A DNA stretch of 64,000 nucleotides, from the NCBI RefSeq assembly GCF_042686125.1, contig NZ_JBHUOV010000001.1:620001-684000 (forward strand), given 5' to 3'. Below are positions 17,494 to 26,816 of the stretch, one piece after another. The notes under the pieces were generated by a model. It was not told the DNA's origin. It worked only from the letters and a program-made list of their open reading frames with translations, and ran no database searches. Position 1 is the first letter of the stretch. Every line of letters begins with the position of its first letter. A program made the translations under genes and the position numbers. This DNA comes from Oceanihabitans iliipiscarium (GTDB taxonomy: Bacteria > Bacteroidota > Bacteroidia > Flavobacteriales > Flavobacteriaceae).

Positions 17494-18483
17494 TTAAATT
17501 AAATTATGAGCGACTAAGTATTCGGCTATTTGAATCGTGTTTGTAGCAGCGCCTTTTCTTAAATTGTCACTAACAACCCAGAGGTTTAATGAATTAGGTT
17601 GGGATCCATCTCTTCTAATCCTCCCAACAAACACATCATCTTTACCATGAGCATAAATGGGCATAGGGTATGTATTTACATCTATATTATCCTGAACAGT
17701 AACGCCATCAGTTTGGTTTAAAATTTGTCGCACTTCGGACAAATCAAAATCGTTTTCAAATTCTACATTAACAGCCTCACTATGTCCGCCTGAAGTTGGT
17801 ATTCTTACAGCAGTTGCGGTGACAGCTATGGTTTTATCGTCAAGAATTTTTTGAGTTTCCCTCACTAATTTCATTTCTTCTTTAGTATAACCATTACTTT
17901 CAAAAACATCACAGTGTGGAATAGCATTTTGATGAATAGGATAAGGGTAGGCCATTTCGCCTTTTATTCCTGCAAGTTCATTTTCTAGTTGTTTAACAGC
18001 TTTTACGCCTGTTCCTGAAATGGATTGATAAGTAGAAACTACGATACGTTTTATTTTATACTTTTTATGAAGAGGAGCTAATACCATTACCATTTGTATG
18101 GTTGAACAATTTGGGTTGGCAATTATTTTATCCTGCGTTGTAAGGCGATGTGCATTAATTTCTGGAACTATTAATTGTTTTTCTAAATCCATTCGCCATG
18201 CTGAAGAATTATCTATAACCGTTGTGCCTATTTCGGCAAATCGTGGAGCCCATTCTAAAGAAGTATTACCGCCTGCAGAAAATATAGCAATTTGTGGTTG
18301 TAGAGAAATAGCTTCCTCTAAGCCGACAACCTTATAAGGTTTATTTTTAAAGGTAATTTCTTTTCCTATAGACTTACTTGAAGCTACAGGTATTAATTCT
18401 GAAACTGGAAAATTGCGTTCTTCAAGAACTTTTAACATGACTTCTCCCACCATTCCAGTGGCACCAATAATTGCTATTTTCAT
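17494..18483 (-). CDS. asd: Aspartate-semialdehyde dehydrogenase
   Basis: NADPH-dependent reduction of aspartyl phosphate to aspartate semialdehyde, the branch point for lysine/diaminopimelate, threonine and methionine. The 329-residue length is usual. N-terminal Rossmann motif IIGATGMVGEVML; catalytic Cys126 in NPNCSTIQMV; GISGTGVKAVKQL-type loop around 155-167; HCDVF and RIPTSGGHSEAVNVE later. It provides diaminopimelate for peptidoglycan, fitting its setting near alr. A matching promoter-like element lies just upstream. Confidence 0.96.
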   Translation of the reverse strand: MKIAIIGATGMVGEVMLKVLEERNFPVSELIPVASSKSIGKEITFKNKPYKVVGLEEAISLQPQIAIFSAGGNTSLEWAPRFAEIGTTVIDNSSAWRMDLEKQLIVPEINAHRLTTQDKIIANPNCSTIQMVMVLAPLHKKYKIKRIVVSTYQSISGTGVKAVKQLENELAGIKGEMAYPYPIHQNAIPHCDVFESNGYTKEEMKLVRETQKILDDKTIAVTATAVRIPTSGGHSEAVNVEFENDFDLSEVRQILNQTDGVTVQDNIDVNTYPMPIYAHGKDDVFVGRIRRDGSQPNSLNLWVVSDNLRKGAATNTIQIAEYLVAHNLI

Positions 18484-18502
18484 TTAAAAAAATTTTATAT
18501 AA

Positions 18503-18535
18503 CAAAAGTAATTATTAAACTAGTTATTATTTCAA
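18503..18535 (-). promoter_or_regulatory. Candidate promoter of asd
   Basis: On the minus strand TTG (18535-18533), a 22-nt spacer and TACTTTTG (18510-18503) match the flavobacterial TTG-N17/23-TAnnTTTG pattern; the asd ATG is 19 nt downstream. Confidence 0.5.
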
Positions 18536-18545
18536 AAATAGAGAT

Positions 18546-18577
18546 AAAAAAACCACTTCATTTAATGAAGTGGTTTA
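18546..18577 (-). terminator. Rho-independent terminator of mscL
   Basis: AACCACTTCATT/AATGAAGTGGTT forms a 12-bp stem with a minimal loop; a T-run follows on the minus strand. It lies 23 nt beyond the mscL stop. Confidence 0.9.
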
Positions 18578-18600
18578 AGTTAGAATATAAGTATAGCGGT

Positions 18601-19002
18601 TTATTTTTTCAATAAATCTCTAATCTCTGTAAGTAAATCTTCTTGAGAAGGACCAGCAGGAGCAGGCTCTTCTGCAGGAGCTTTTGTCTTATTATAAGCT
18701 TTAACAATCATAAACATTACAAGGCCAACTATAAGTAAGTTGATAATTGTGTTTATCCAAGCACCATAACGAATGGCGTTTTCAGGAGTAGTTACATTTC
18801 CATCTGCATCAACCACAGCGGCAGAAAGAACATGTTTCATACTTGCGAAATCCATACCTCCAGCAAAATTACCAACAATTGGCATAACAATATCATTTAC
18901 AAATCCATTAACAACAAGGCCAACAGCTCCTGCCATAATTACTGCGACAGCAAACTCAATAACGTTGCCTGTCATAATAAAATTTTTAAACTCTTTTAAC
19001 AT
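18601..19002 (-). CDS. mscL: Large-conductance mechanosensitive channel
   Basis: Homopentameric inner-membrane channel that opens under membrane tension to release solutes during hypo-osmotic shock. 133 residues, as expected. N-terminal MLKEFKNFIMTGNVIEFAVAVI carries the first transmembrane helix (TM1), with the small-residue pore face (AGAVGLVVNGFVND). A periplasmic loop with FASMKHVL follows, then TM2 (INTIINLLIVGLVMFMIV) and a C-terminal bundle helix (DLLTEIRDLL). Monocistronic with its own terminator. Confidence 0.96.
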   Translation of the reverse strand: MLKEFKNFIMTGNVIEFAVAVIMAGAVGLVVNGFVNDIVMPIVGNFAGGMDFASMKHVLSAAVVDADGNVTTPENAIRYGAWINTIINLLIVGLVMFMIVKAYNKTKAPAEEPAPAGPSQEDLLTEIRDLLKK

Positions 19003-19090
19003 AATTAGATATTTTAGTTAGTATTAATTAGATGCAATTTAGTTAAAAACACAATAAATTTAAGAATTGATAAATAATTTACCAACAGAC

Positions 19091-20197
19091 TTATCGACAA
19101 AAGACACGTTTTATACGTCGAGATACAGAAGTGATTAGTTCGTATGAAATTGAATTAATACTAGAAGCTAAATCTTCAGCGGTGTTATGTGAGTCAAAAA
19201 TAATGACTTCATCACCCTCATTACAATCTATGTTTGTAATATCGACCATTATCATATCCATACAAACATTTCCAATAATAGAAGCCCTCTTTCCATTAAT
19301 GTTAACAAACCCAACTCCATTGCCATATTGTCGACCAATACCATCAGCATGACCAATAGGTATGGTGGCTGTTTTTATCGTCTTTGAAGCAGTGAAAGAA
19401 CGATTATAACCTAAAGTTTCTCCTTTTTGAAGTAAATGGATTTGAGAAATTATAGATTTAAGAGAAGCTATGGGCTTTAGATTTTTATTCTCTATTTCAG
19501 AATTGCCAAAGCCATATAATCCAATACCACATCTGACCATGTCAAAATGTGCTTCCGGAAAATTTAAAATTCCGGATGTATTACAAATATGAAGATGAGG
19601 TTTATAACCTATTTCTTTAGTAAAGTTTTTAGCTACAATTTTAAATTTTTCTATTTGATTTTCTGTAAATGCCCTTTCGTTTATATCTTCACTAGCTGCT
19701 AAATGCGAAAAAATAGAGGCTACTTTTATTGAAGATGTATTGTTTATTGACTGAGAAACTTTTTTAACATCTTGAGTGTTAAACCCTAGTCTATTCAATC
19801 CTGTGTTAAATTTTATATGAACAGGATAATGGGTTTGTTTATGTTCTTTAGCTATAGTTAAAAAGGCGTGTAGAATATCAAAACTGTATAAATTAGGCTC
19901 AAGACATCGATTAATAATTGTTTCTAAATTTGTTTTATGCGGATGCAACACCAAAATAGGTTTTGTGATTCCTGCATCTCTAAGGGCAACGCCTTCATGA
20001 GTATAAGCTACAGCAAAACAATCTACATTTAAGTTTTGTAAATGTTTCGAAATTTCAACAGCATCACTACCATAAGCAAATGCTTTAACAACAGCCAGAA
20101 ACTTGGTGTTCTCTTTTAGCTTAGATTTAATATGTTTAAAATTATGCGTAAGCGCTTTTAAATCTATTTCAAGTATGGTTTCTTGAGCTTTAGGCAT
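19091..20197 (-). CDS. alr: Alanine racemase
   Basis: PLP enzyme interconverting L- and D-alanine for peptidoglycan. 368 residues. PLP lysine Lys38 in AVVKAFAYGSD (family AVVKANAYGHG, slightly divergent), substrate-side motif HIKFNTGLNRLG, CGIGLYGFGN in the barrel, catalytic tyrosine region LGYNRSF and the C-terminal GNVCMDMIMVD. The start overlaps the tdk stop by 8 bp (ATGCCTAA), indicating a tdk-alr transcript with translational coupling. Confidence 0.95.
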   Translation of the reverse strand: MPKAQETILEIDLKALTHNFKHIKSKLKENTKFLAVVKAFAYGSDAVEISKHLQNLNVDCFAVAYTHEGVALRDAGITKPILVLHPHKTNLETIINRCLEPNLYSFDILHAFLTIAKEHKQTHYPVHIKFNTGLNRLGFNTQDVKKVSQSINNTSSIKVASIFSHLAASEDINERAFTENQIEKFKIVAKNFTKEIGYKPHLHICNTSGILNFPEAHFDMVRCGIGLYGFGNSEIENKNLKPIASLKSIISQIHLLQKGETLGYNRSFTASKTIKTATIPIGHADGIGRQYGNGVGFVNINGKRASIIGNVCMDMIMVDITNIDCNEGDEVIIFDSHNTAEDLASSINSISYELITSVSRRIKRVFCR

Positions 20198-20837
20198 TAG
20201 ATTTTTTTTGCTTTAAAGAAACATCTTCAGCATCTTGTACCTTCATATTTCTTATCTTTTCTCGCATTGTAGCTTTATAGTAAGCCGCACGGCTTAATGG
20301 TTCATATTCTTCAGTCTCACCTAATAAAACAAGATCATCACTTTTAGATTTTCTGTAACTATATTGTGCTAAATTTCCTGTTCTTGTGCATACCGCATGA
20401 ACTTTTGTTACATATTCAGCAGTAGCCATAAGGTTTGGCATAGGTCCGAAAGGGTTGCCTTTAAAATCCATATCTAACCCTGCTACAATGACTCGAACGC
20501 CTTTATTGGCTAGATCATTACAAATACGCACGATTTCATCATCAAAAAACTGAGCTTCATCAATACCAACTACATCACAACCATCTGCCAAAATAGGAAT
20601 ATTTGCAGCGGCAGGAACTGGAGTTGAACGAATTTCGTTAGCATCATGAGAGACGACCATTTCTTCATCATAACGCACATCTATTGCTGGTTTGAAAATC
20701 TCAACTTTTTGTCTTGCAAATTTAGCGCGTTTAAGCCTGCGAATCAATTCTTCGGTTTTACCAGAGAACATTGAGCCACAAATAACTTCAATCCATCCAA
20801 ATTGTTCTTTATGATTTACTGTATTTTCAAGAAACAT
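20190..20837 (-). CDS. tdk: Thymidine kinase (TK1 type)
   Basis: Phosphorylates thymidine with ATP in nucleotide salvage. 215 residues. P-loop GSMFSGKT at 21-28; Walker B-type VVGIDEAQFF with the catalytic glutamate near residue 98; GLDMDFKGNPFG flexible loop. Most TK1 enzymes hold a structural zinc with four cysteines. Here the first pair site reads AVCTRTGNLA and the second reads YYKATMREK, so three of the four cysteines are absent. The lasso may therefore be zinc-free. First gene of a two-gene operon with alr. Confidence 0.93.
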   Translation of the reverse strand: MFLENTVNHKEQFGWIEVICGSMFSGKTEELIRRLKRAKFARQKVEIFKPAIDVRYDEEMVVSHDANEIRSTPVPAAANIPILADGCDVVGIDEAQFFDDEIVRICNDLANKGVRVIVAGLDMDFKGNPFGPMPNLMATAEYVTKVHAVCTRTGNLAQYSYRKSKSDDLVLLGETEEYEPLSRAAYYKATMREKIRNMKVQDAEDVSLKQKKSNA

Positions 20838-20940
20838 TTCGTAATTTTAACACTAAAACAAATCCATTTTCGTTTTGTATAAAGGTGGCGTAAATTTATT
20901 AAAAATCAAAAGCATAAATTAGATTAAATTTTAAAAAGTT

Positions 20941-21669
20941 ATGAAGAGGAAGTTAGAATCTGAATTAATAAGTATTGCACATAGAATTTTAAAACTTAAA
21001 GGCAAAGAAGATATTCTTAAAATGCATGTAGAAGTTGCCGAACTTTATGAGAAGCTTTCTGTCTTAAAATTTGCTCAAGAAAATTTTGAGAGTGATATGC
21101 CAACCATTGGAAGTGATTCTTCTTTTTTTGGGATGCTAGATGCAGCATTTAATAATAAAGTGAGTGATAACATTGAGGTTGAAGATAGAATTTACGTGAA
21201 TCTTGATGATGTAGAAGACGATGCTATTATGGAGCCAGCCATTGAAAAAATTAAAGACATGGTTGCACAAATGCCAGATGAAACTCATCATGTTGATGAT
21301 TTTTTAGACACAGTTATTCCTAAAACTCAATTTCATAAAAATGACTTAGAAGACATTACAGCAGATTTTACAGAAATTCCGGTTTTTGAAAAGGTGAGCA
21401 ATAATGATGAAAAAAAATCACTTAACGATAAGCTAAAAGCAGGAGTTTTAAATATTGGTTTGAATGACAAAATAGCATTTATAAAACATCTTTTTGATGG
21501 AAAAAATGAAGATTACGAACGTGTACTTTCTCAAATTAACACAACTAACTCATTACAAGAGGCTCATCAATTAATTCATAAAAGAGTAAAACCTGATTAC
21601 CAAAATTGGGAGGGTAAAGAAGAGGTTGAAGAGCGCTTTATGGAAATAATTGAAAGTAAATTTAACTAA
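20941..21669 (+). CDS. Conserved hypothetical protein (flavobacterial)
   Basis: A 242-residue acidic cytoplasmic protein without signal peptide, membrane segment or cysteine. The N-terminus (KLESELISIAHRILKLKGKEDI, then a second helix to about residue 45) is predicted helical. The middle is rich in Asp/Glu. The C-terminal part has a helical KAGVLNIGLNDKIAFIKHLF segment. I do not recognise a functional family. It is divergent from tdk (103 bp) and convergent with the large surface protein gene 4 bp away. Coding is supported by length and clean boundaries. Confidence 0.75.
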   Translation: MKRKLESELISIAHRILKLKGKEDILKMHVEVAELYEKLSVLKFAQENFESDMPTIGSDSSFFGMLDAAFNNKVSDNIEVEDRIYVNLDDVEDDAIMEPAIEKIKDMVAQMPDETHHVDDFLDTVIPKTQFHKNDLEDITADFTEIPVFEKVSNNDEKKSLNDKLKAGVLNIGLNDKIAFIKHLFDGKNEDYERVLSQINTTNSLQEAHQLIHKRVKPDYQNWEGKEEVEERFMEIIESKFN

Positions 21670-21673
21670 ACAT

Positions 21674-24600
21674 TTAATAGTTTAAATACACCCATCCTAC
21701 TTTTCTTTTAATTAGATTTTCATGTTCTAAAACATAAAAGTAAGTGCCTACAGGTAAAAGTGATGAGTCACTATGTAATATACCTTTGTTTGGTTTTCCT
21801 GCCCAATTATTAAGATAGTTGTTGTTAGAATACACACAAGTGCCATATCTGTTATAAATCATCAGCTTTGCATTTGGGTAATTTTCTATACAAGGAATTT
21901 CAAAAAAATCATTATATCCATCATCATTAGGAGAAAATCCTTGAGGAATTTCTAAGCAAGGTTCATTTCCAGGAGGATTAGGGTTATTGTCATCTTCTAG
22001 AACGGTAAGCATTGCATTAGCTTGTGAGGTGTCAATATTAGTTTGGTCTGTAAAATTACTATTATTGTTAATGTATTCGCCTGCTATGTTAGAGGTTACT
22101 GGAACCGAAAACGTACAACTAGCAACACCTAACGGAAAAGTAAGATCATTTACCTGAAAGGAATCAGCACCTACAACACTAATAAAAGTTGCGGTACAGC
22201 CATTGTCTTCTTCCCAATAAGCATCGCCAGAAACCATAATGTTTGTTGGAAGATGATCTATAAAGCTAATATTACTTTGTGCTGGATTTGAAGGTAGGTT
22301 GTTAATGGTGAATGTGAGGATGCTTTCTTCACCTTCAAAAATTTCATCTGGATTAAATAGCTTAGTTAAGATTGGAGCTAAAACCTGAACGCTACTAATT
22401 GAGATATTCGTTTCTGGAGTAAGCTCTTCTCTATCAACAGGGTTAGGATTGGCTTCAGCAGTATTTACAAAAGCGCCACCAAAACCAGGAGCTTCGACAG
22501 GTATAAAAACACGAACTGTTGAATTGGCCTCCATATTTGGGATGATTCCAGAAACTTGATTATCAACAACGTTAAATGATGAAACACAAGTAGCTGTGCC
22601 AGAGGTTACCACACAGGTAGGAGCGCCAACTATCGTGAAAAATGATTCTAACTCGTCTTCAAAAATAACATCAATGGCATTTGAACTCGTTGCGCTATTT
22701 GTGATATCAACGATCCAATTAAAAGGCTGGTTTACAGTAACTGATGGGAATTCAGGAAAAGTTTGTACGACCAAATCAATACAAGGTGCAAAAAATGTGG
22801 TTGTACTTGATGTGTTATTAGATAATTCTAGGTCAACAAAAGGGCTTAAAGGATAAGCTTCAACACTATTTCCCGCTGGAATAGCAGAGGCTGAGCAAAT
22901 TGGAGACCAATTTATAACGATTTCAAAAGTTACAGAACTTGCTGCTGGGAGCAACCAATCATCTTCTGGTAAAATTTCCCAAAAAACATCTGGGTTATCA
23001 TCTACATCAACGACACCATCAAATTCTTCACCAATATTTGCATGCTCTATATCAAAACAAGATGCCGTTCCAGTGGTAGAGATACAACTAATAGATTCTA
23101 AAACGCCACTAGCTTGTGAGACGAGAACAGGCGTCATATATTCTGAGAGTTCAATAAAAGTATCTTCAGCACTTAAGTTACTTACAGTAATTTCATAGGT
23201 GATTGGTCCCCAACTTGTGGTGTCATCTATCGAGCCTCCTTCAGGCAATGCTGGGCTTACTTGTGTTTTTGTAACCTCTATATCAGTCGAGTCACATTCA
23301 TCTACTGGAGGTAAATCAAGATAATCGAAATCAAAGTTATTAGTTAAAAAAGAATCGGTAATATCTTCAGATTCAATTGTAATACTGCTTCTAATGATGC
23401 CTTCAATAGGACCAATAGCGCATTCTGGTTCTATAAATATAACGACTGTTTGTATTGTTAAAATTTCACCAACAGGCATGTTAAAGGTATTGCTCACCCA
23501 ATACTGATCAGCATCAGCAAACGTTACCGTACTACAAGGAAGAGTTGATGCACTTTCAATACAAGTAATTGAAATGATATCCCAAAGGGCATTATTAGAA
23601 ATATTCCTAAAACTTACAACAACATCAGCATCTAAAGGGCCATTATTACAAATCGTCGTTTCAAAAGTAATCTCTTCATTCCATCCTATTGGTGTTCCAA
23701 CTGCTGGATCTATTTGAATGGTTTCAAGACAAACATCGGTTTCTTGGCATAATTGAGCCTCAATTAAGTCCGTAATGATTTCATTTGATGTGTTAGAAGA
23801 TTCATTGTCATGACTTAAGGCAATTATAGCGAAACTAGTAACATCTATCGCTTCTTCTATAAGAGCACATTCAGGTTCAAGATATTGATATACCATTTCA
23901 AATGTTAGTGAGCCACCAGATGAATATTCATGTACAGTATCAAAAGTAAAGATAGTTTCTGTTGAACTAGAATTTAAAAGAATTGGAGTGGGGGTGATAT
24001 CAATATCACCAACACAATCTGTTCCTCCTGTGGCGCTAATACACTCTATAGATAATAATTGAGCAAAAGGCTCGCCATAACTTTGCGGTGTGTTTAAAGC
24101 TAAAAACGTAGTAAAACTATCTAGAGGATAAGCGATTTCACTATGATTTGTGATAGTAATTTGATAGGTTACAGAATCGCCCCAAGCGTTTATTGCAGTC
24201 CCTTCTGGAGGAGAAATTTGAGCGTGCTCAATAGTAAAATCGATGACTACATCTGTCACATCAATAGAAATAATAGAGGTGTTGTTTCCTGGGCTTGTAT
24301 CTGTCACATCGTCTGGAGGTGAAATATTAACATTTGTTGCTATTCCTCCAATAATGCTTGGTGCTTTAACCACAACTTTTACTTCTATACTAGATGAAGC
24401 TGGCAGACTTGCAATAGTCCCAGTTAATACGTTACCTGCAACGCCAAAATCGGTAATAAGTGTAGCTCCTGCAATAGGGTTTTGACTTATATAAGATAGT
24501 ATCGTTACGTTAGGATTGATGGTTTGGGTAAATGAAGCATTTGATACTGGACCACCTGAGTTGCTAATGGTTACCAAATACTGAAATTCTTCAAAAAGAA

Positions 24601-24730
24601 AAACATTTGAGATGCTACCTCCTGATAAGTCTTGTGCTTCAACTGAGATTGCTAAATCAGTGGTTTGTGCTTGGTTTGTAAGAAAAATAAATAAAGCAAG
24701 AAATGAAAATACAATCTTTTTAAGCATCAA
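21674..24730 (-). CDS. Large secreted protein with DUF11-like repeats and type B (gliding-motility-like) C-terminal domain
   Basis: A 1018-residue exported protein. Signal peptide ..FLALFIFLTNQAQ. The body is a series of beta-sandwich domains of the DUF11/bacterial-Ig kind, with recurring phrases such as VTYQITITNHSE, ITYEITVSNLSA and FNWIVDITNSAT at about 120-170-residue spacing. Many are Cys-paired (SATGG..C, STTGTASCF). The C-terminal ~90 residues form a CHU_C-type domain: IPQGFSPNDDGYNDFFEI, a MIYNRYG segment and LPVGTYFYVL, the signal for type IX secretion of adhesins such as SprB. Probably a surface adhesin or stalk. Convergent with 20941-21669. Confidence 0.87.
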   Translation of the reverse strand: MMLKKIVFSFLALFIFLTNQAQTTDLAISVEAQDLSGGSISNVFLFEEFQYLVTISNSGGPVSNASFTQTINPNVTILSYISQNPIAGATLITDFGVAGNVLTGTIASLPASSSIEVKVVVKAPSIIGGIATNVNISPPDDVTDTSPGNNTSIISIDVTDVVIDFTIEHAQISPPEGTAINAWGDSVTYQITITNHSEIAYPLDSFTTFLALNTPQSYGEPFAQLLSIECISATGGTDCVGDIDITPTPILLNSSSTETIFTFDTVHEYSSGGSLTFEMVYQYLEPECALIEEAIDVTSFAIIALSHDNESSNTSNEIITDLIEAQLCQETDVCLETIQIDPAVGTPIGWNEEITFETTICNNGPLDADVVVSFRNISNNALWDIISITCIESASTLPCSTVTFADADQYWVSNTFNMPVGEILTIQTVVIFIEPECAIGPIEGIIRSSITIESEDITDSFLTNNFDFDYLDLPPVDECDSTDIEVTKTQVSPALPEGGSIDDTTSWGPITYEITVSNLSAEDTFIELSEYMTPVLVSQASGVLESISCISTTGTASCFDIEHANIGEEFDGVVDVDDNPDVFWEILPEDDWLLPAASSVTFEIVINWSPICSASAIPAGNSVEAYPLSPFVDLELSNNTSSTTTFFAPCIDLVVQTFPEFPSVTVNQPFNWIVDITNSATSSNAIDVIFEDELESFFTIVGAPTCVVTSGTATCVSSFNVVDNQVSGIIPNMEANSTVRVFIPVEAPGFGGAFVNTAEANPNPVDREELTPETNISISSVQVLAPILTKLFNPDEIFEGEESILTFTINNLPSNPAQSNISFIDHLPTNIMVSGDAYWEEDNGCTATFISVVGADSFQVNDLTFPLGVASCTFSVPVTSNIAGEYINNNSNFTDQTNIDTSQANAMLTVLEDDNNPNPPGNEPCLEIPQGFSPNDDGYNDFFEIPCIENYPNAKLMIYNRYGTCVYSNNNYLNNWAGKPNKGILHSDSSLLPVGTYFYVLEHENLIKRKVGWVYLNY

Positions 24731-24790
24731 TTCGTTTTTAAGAAGTTACAAAATATGAAAAACTGTGCTTTAAAATAGTATAAAAGATTG

Positions 24791-24798
24791 TAAATTTG
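24791..24798 (+). promoter_or_regulatory. Candidate -7 box for rsmI
   Basis: TAAATTTG matches TAnnTTTG exactly, 19 nt before the rsmI ATG. No clear TTG at the -33 distance, so it is weak alone. Confidence 0.3.
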
Positions 24799-24817
24799 AT
24801 TGTAAACCAAAGTATTA

Positions 24818-25486
24818 ATGAAACTTTACATTGTTCCTACACCAATAGGCAATCTTCAAGACATGACTTTTAGAGCCATTGATGTTTTAAAAGAAGTTGA
24901 TATTATTTTAGCCGAAGACACGAGAACGTCAGGCAAACTCCTCAAACATTTTGAGATTTCAACACCTATGCAATCTCATCATATGCATAATGAACATAAA
25001 ACAGTTGACACTTTAATTCAAAAACTAAAATCAGGAAGTACCATCGCTTTAATTAGTGATGCTGGAACACCTGCAATTTCCGATCCTGGGTTTTTATTGA
25101 CGAGGGCTTGTGTTGAAAATAATATTGATGTCGATTGCTTACCAGGCGCGACGGCTTTTGTGCCAGCATTAGTGAATAGTGGGTTGCCTAATGATAAGTT
25201 TGTATTTGAAGGGTTTTTGCCTGTAAAAAAAGGACGACATACCAGACTACTATTACTTGCTGAAGAAACGCGGACCATGATTTTTTATGAATCGCCTCAT
25301 AAACTCATTAAAACCTTAGGGCATTTTTGTGAGTATTTTGGTGAAGGCAGACAGGTTTCAGTTTCAAGAGAGCTTACTAAGCTGTATGAAGAAACCATCC
25401 GAGGCACAGCTAAAGAAGTCTTTGAACATTTTACAAACAAGCCGCCAAAAGGTGAGATTGTAATTGTAGTTGGAGGAAAGAAATGA
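24818..25486 (+). CDS. rsmI: 16S rRNA (cytidine(1402)-2'-O)-methyltransferase
   Basis: SAM-dependent 2'-O-methylation of C1402 of 16S rRNA. N-terminal LYIVPTPIGNLQDMTFRAI and the glycine-rich ISDAGTPAISDPGFLL loop are characteristic of the RsmI subgroup of tetrapyrrole-methylase folds. A PTPIGNL/AEDTRTSG pair and the LPGATAFVPALVNSGLP segment follow. At 222 residues it lacks the ~60-residue C-terminal extension found in many RsmI proteins. The stop overlaps the next gene by 4 bp (ATGA). Confidence 0.95.
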   Translation: MKLYIVPTPIGNLQDMTFRAIDVLKEVDIILAEDTRTSGKLLKHFEISTPMQSHHMHNEHKTVDTLIQKLKSGSTIALISDAGTPAISDPGFLLTRACVENNIDVDCLPGATAFVPALVNSGLPNDKFVFEGFLPVKKGRHTRLLLLAEETRTMIFYESPHKLIKTLGHFCEYFGEGRQVSVSRELTKLYEETIRGTAKEVFEHFTNKPPKGEIVIVVGGKK

Positions 25487-26061
25487 TTGAAGATTTACTT
25501 CACGATATCAGGCAATGTAAAATTTGCGAAAAACACTTACCTCTTGGTCCCAGACCTATTGCAACAGCACATCAAGAATCTAAAATTGTAATTATTGGAC
25601 AAGCACCAGGAACGAAAGTGCATGCCTCTGGAATCCCTTGGGATGATGCTAGTGGAAACCAATTGCGAAAATGGCTAAACATATCGCCTGAAGATTTTTA
25701 CGATACTAAAAAATTTGCTATTATTCCTATGGGATTTTGTTATCCTGGAAAAGGAAAAACAGGCGATTTGCCACCACGACCAGAATGCGCACCACAATGG
25801 CACCAACCATTATTAAATCTCATGCCAAATGTTGAATTAATCCTTCTTATTGGGATGTATGCACAAAAATATTATTTAAAGGGTCAAGTAAAGAACACAC
25901 TAACCGAAACGGTTGCTAATTTTAAGGACTACTTACCACAGTATTTACCTTTACCACATCCTAGTCCAAGAAACCGTTTTTGGCTTTCTAAGAACCCTTG
26001 GTTTGAGAAAGAAGTGATTCCAGAGTTGCAAAAAAAGGTTTTAAAATTAATTATAGATTAA
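25483..26061 (+). CDS. Uracil-DNA glycosylase superfamily protein
   Basis: DNA-repair glycosylase-fold protein of 192 residues. The family motifs GQAPGTKVHASGIPWDDASG (water-activating loop) and HPSPRNRFW (minor-groove intercalation loop) are present, and CKICEKHLPLGPRPI near the N-terminus resembles the start of UDG families that may carry an Fe-S cluster. Only two cysteines are in that motif and another in GFCYPGKGK, so a full 4-Cys cluster is not obvious. Specific substrate (uracil or hypoxanthine) not resolved. Translationally coupled to rsmI; convergent 4-bp overlap with the next gene. Confidence 0.85.
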   Translation: MIEDLLHDIRQCKICEKHLPLGPRPIATAHQESKIVIIGQAPGTKVHASGIPWDDASGNQLRKWLNISPEDFYDTKKFAIIPMGFCYPGKGKTGDLPPRPECAPQWHQPLLNLMPNVELILLIGMYAQKYYLKGQVKNTLTETVANFKDYLPQYLPLPHPSPRNRFWLSKNPWFEKEVIPELQKKVLKLIID

Positions 26062-26816
26062 TTTCCAAAAAGCGCTATGTACTTCATTGCTTCATCAGGA
26101 TTATCTTTCAAATTAATGCGTTTTATTTCTTTCCCTTGTTCGTCTAATTCAATAATAATTGGAACATCATATTCAGTATATGTTTTTAAGTGTTGTTTAA
26201 ATGAGCCGTCTTTATTGTAAAATTTAATAGACTCATTATCATCATAAGTTGATGATATAATTTCTGAAAACACATTGCCATCTAGAATACGTTGTCTAAT
26301 TCTTAAACCCTCCTTAATAAACATTTGTGATGTAATATTACCAATATTATCATAAGTAACAGACTCAACAATATCTTCATTTTGAATTTTTGATTCTATT
26401 TGTATTTGTCCACCTTCATAATATTCTTTAATTGTTCCAACACGTTTATCATGGACATAATTTACAGTTTTTAACAACTCACCTGAAGGATAAAAACTAA
26501 GGTCCTCACCATGCATTTTACCATTTTTATATTTTGTGTGAGAACTCATAAATCCAGTAGGATGATAAGCAATATAACTTCCGTTTAACACACCATTTGT
26601 TACTTCAAATTCCTCCCATTTATTTAATTCATTTCCAACCACATAATAACCATTCATTAATTCATTATCTTTAATGAATACTTGATAGCCATCTACATAT
26701 CTAGAGGAATAACTTCCTCGATCTATAAGAGTAAATGTTTCTTGGTTTGTTTTTTTATCGCAAGCAATAAAACCAAGTAGAAAAATGATAAAAAAATAAT
26801 CTGTTCGATTAAGCAT
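26058..26816 (-). CDS. MORN-like-repeat lipoprotein (YwqK-type)
   Basis: A 252-residue lipoprotein: the signal ends LGFIAC (Cys19). The mature part has MORN-variant repeats of the type seen in YwqK-like proteins: NGSYIAYHPTGFMSSHTKYK, GEDLSFYPSGELLKTVNY and GTIKEYYEGGQIQIESK. Such repeats form extended beta-hairpin sheets; some family members are called antitoxins, but no toxin partner is visible. The start overlaps the upstream stop by 8 bp (ATGCTTAA), so it is probably co-translated with the AhpD-like gene. Function unknown. Confidence 0.8.
   Translation of the reverse strand: MLNRTDYFFIIFLLGFIACDKKTNQETFTLIDRGSYSSRYVDGYQVFIKDNELMNGYYVVGNELNKWEEFEVTNGVLNGSYIAYHPTGFMSSHTKYKNGKMHGEDLSFYPSGELLKTVNYVHDKRVGTIKEYYEGGQIQIESKIQNEDIVESVTYDNIGNITSQMFIKEGLRIRQRILDGNVFSEIISSTYDDNESIKFYNKDGSFKQHLKTYTEYDVPIIIELDEQGKEIKRINLKDNPDEAMKYIALFGN

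Noticed and set aside
26058..26816. MORN-like lipoprotein as an antitoxin of a toxin-antitoxin pair
   Set aside because: Only the family nickname suggests it; no toxin-like gene is adjacent and the protein is a lipoprotein.
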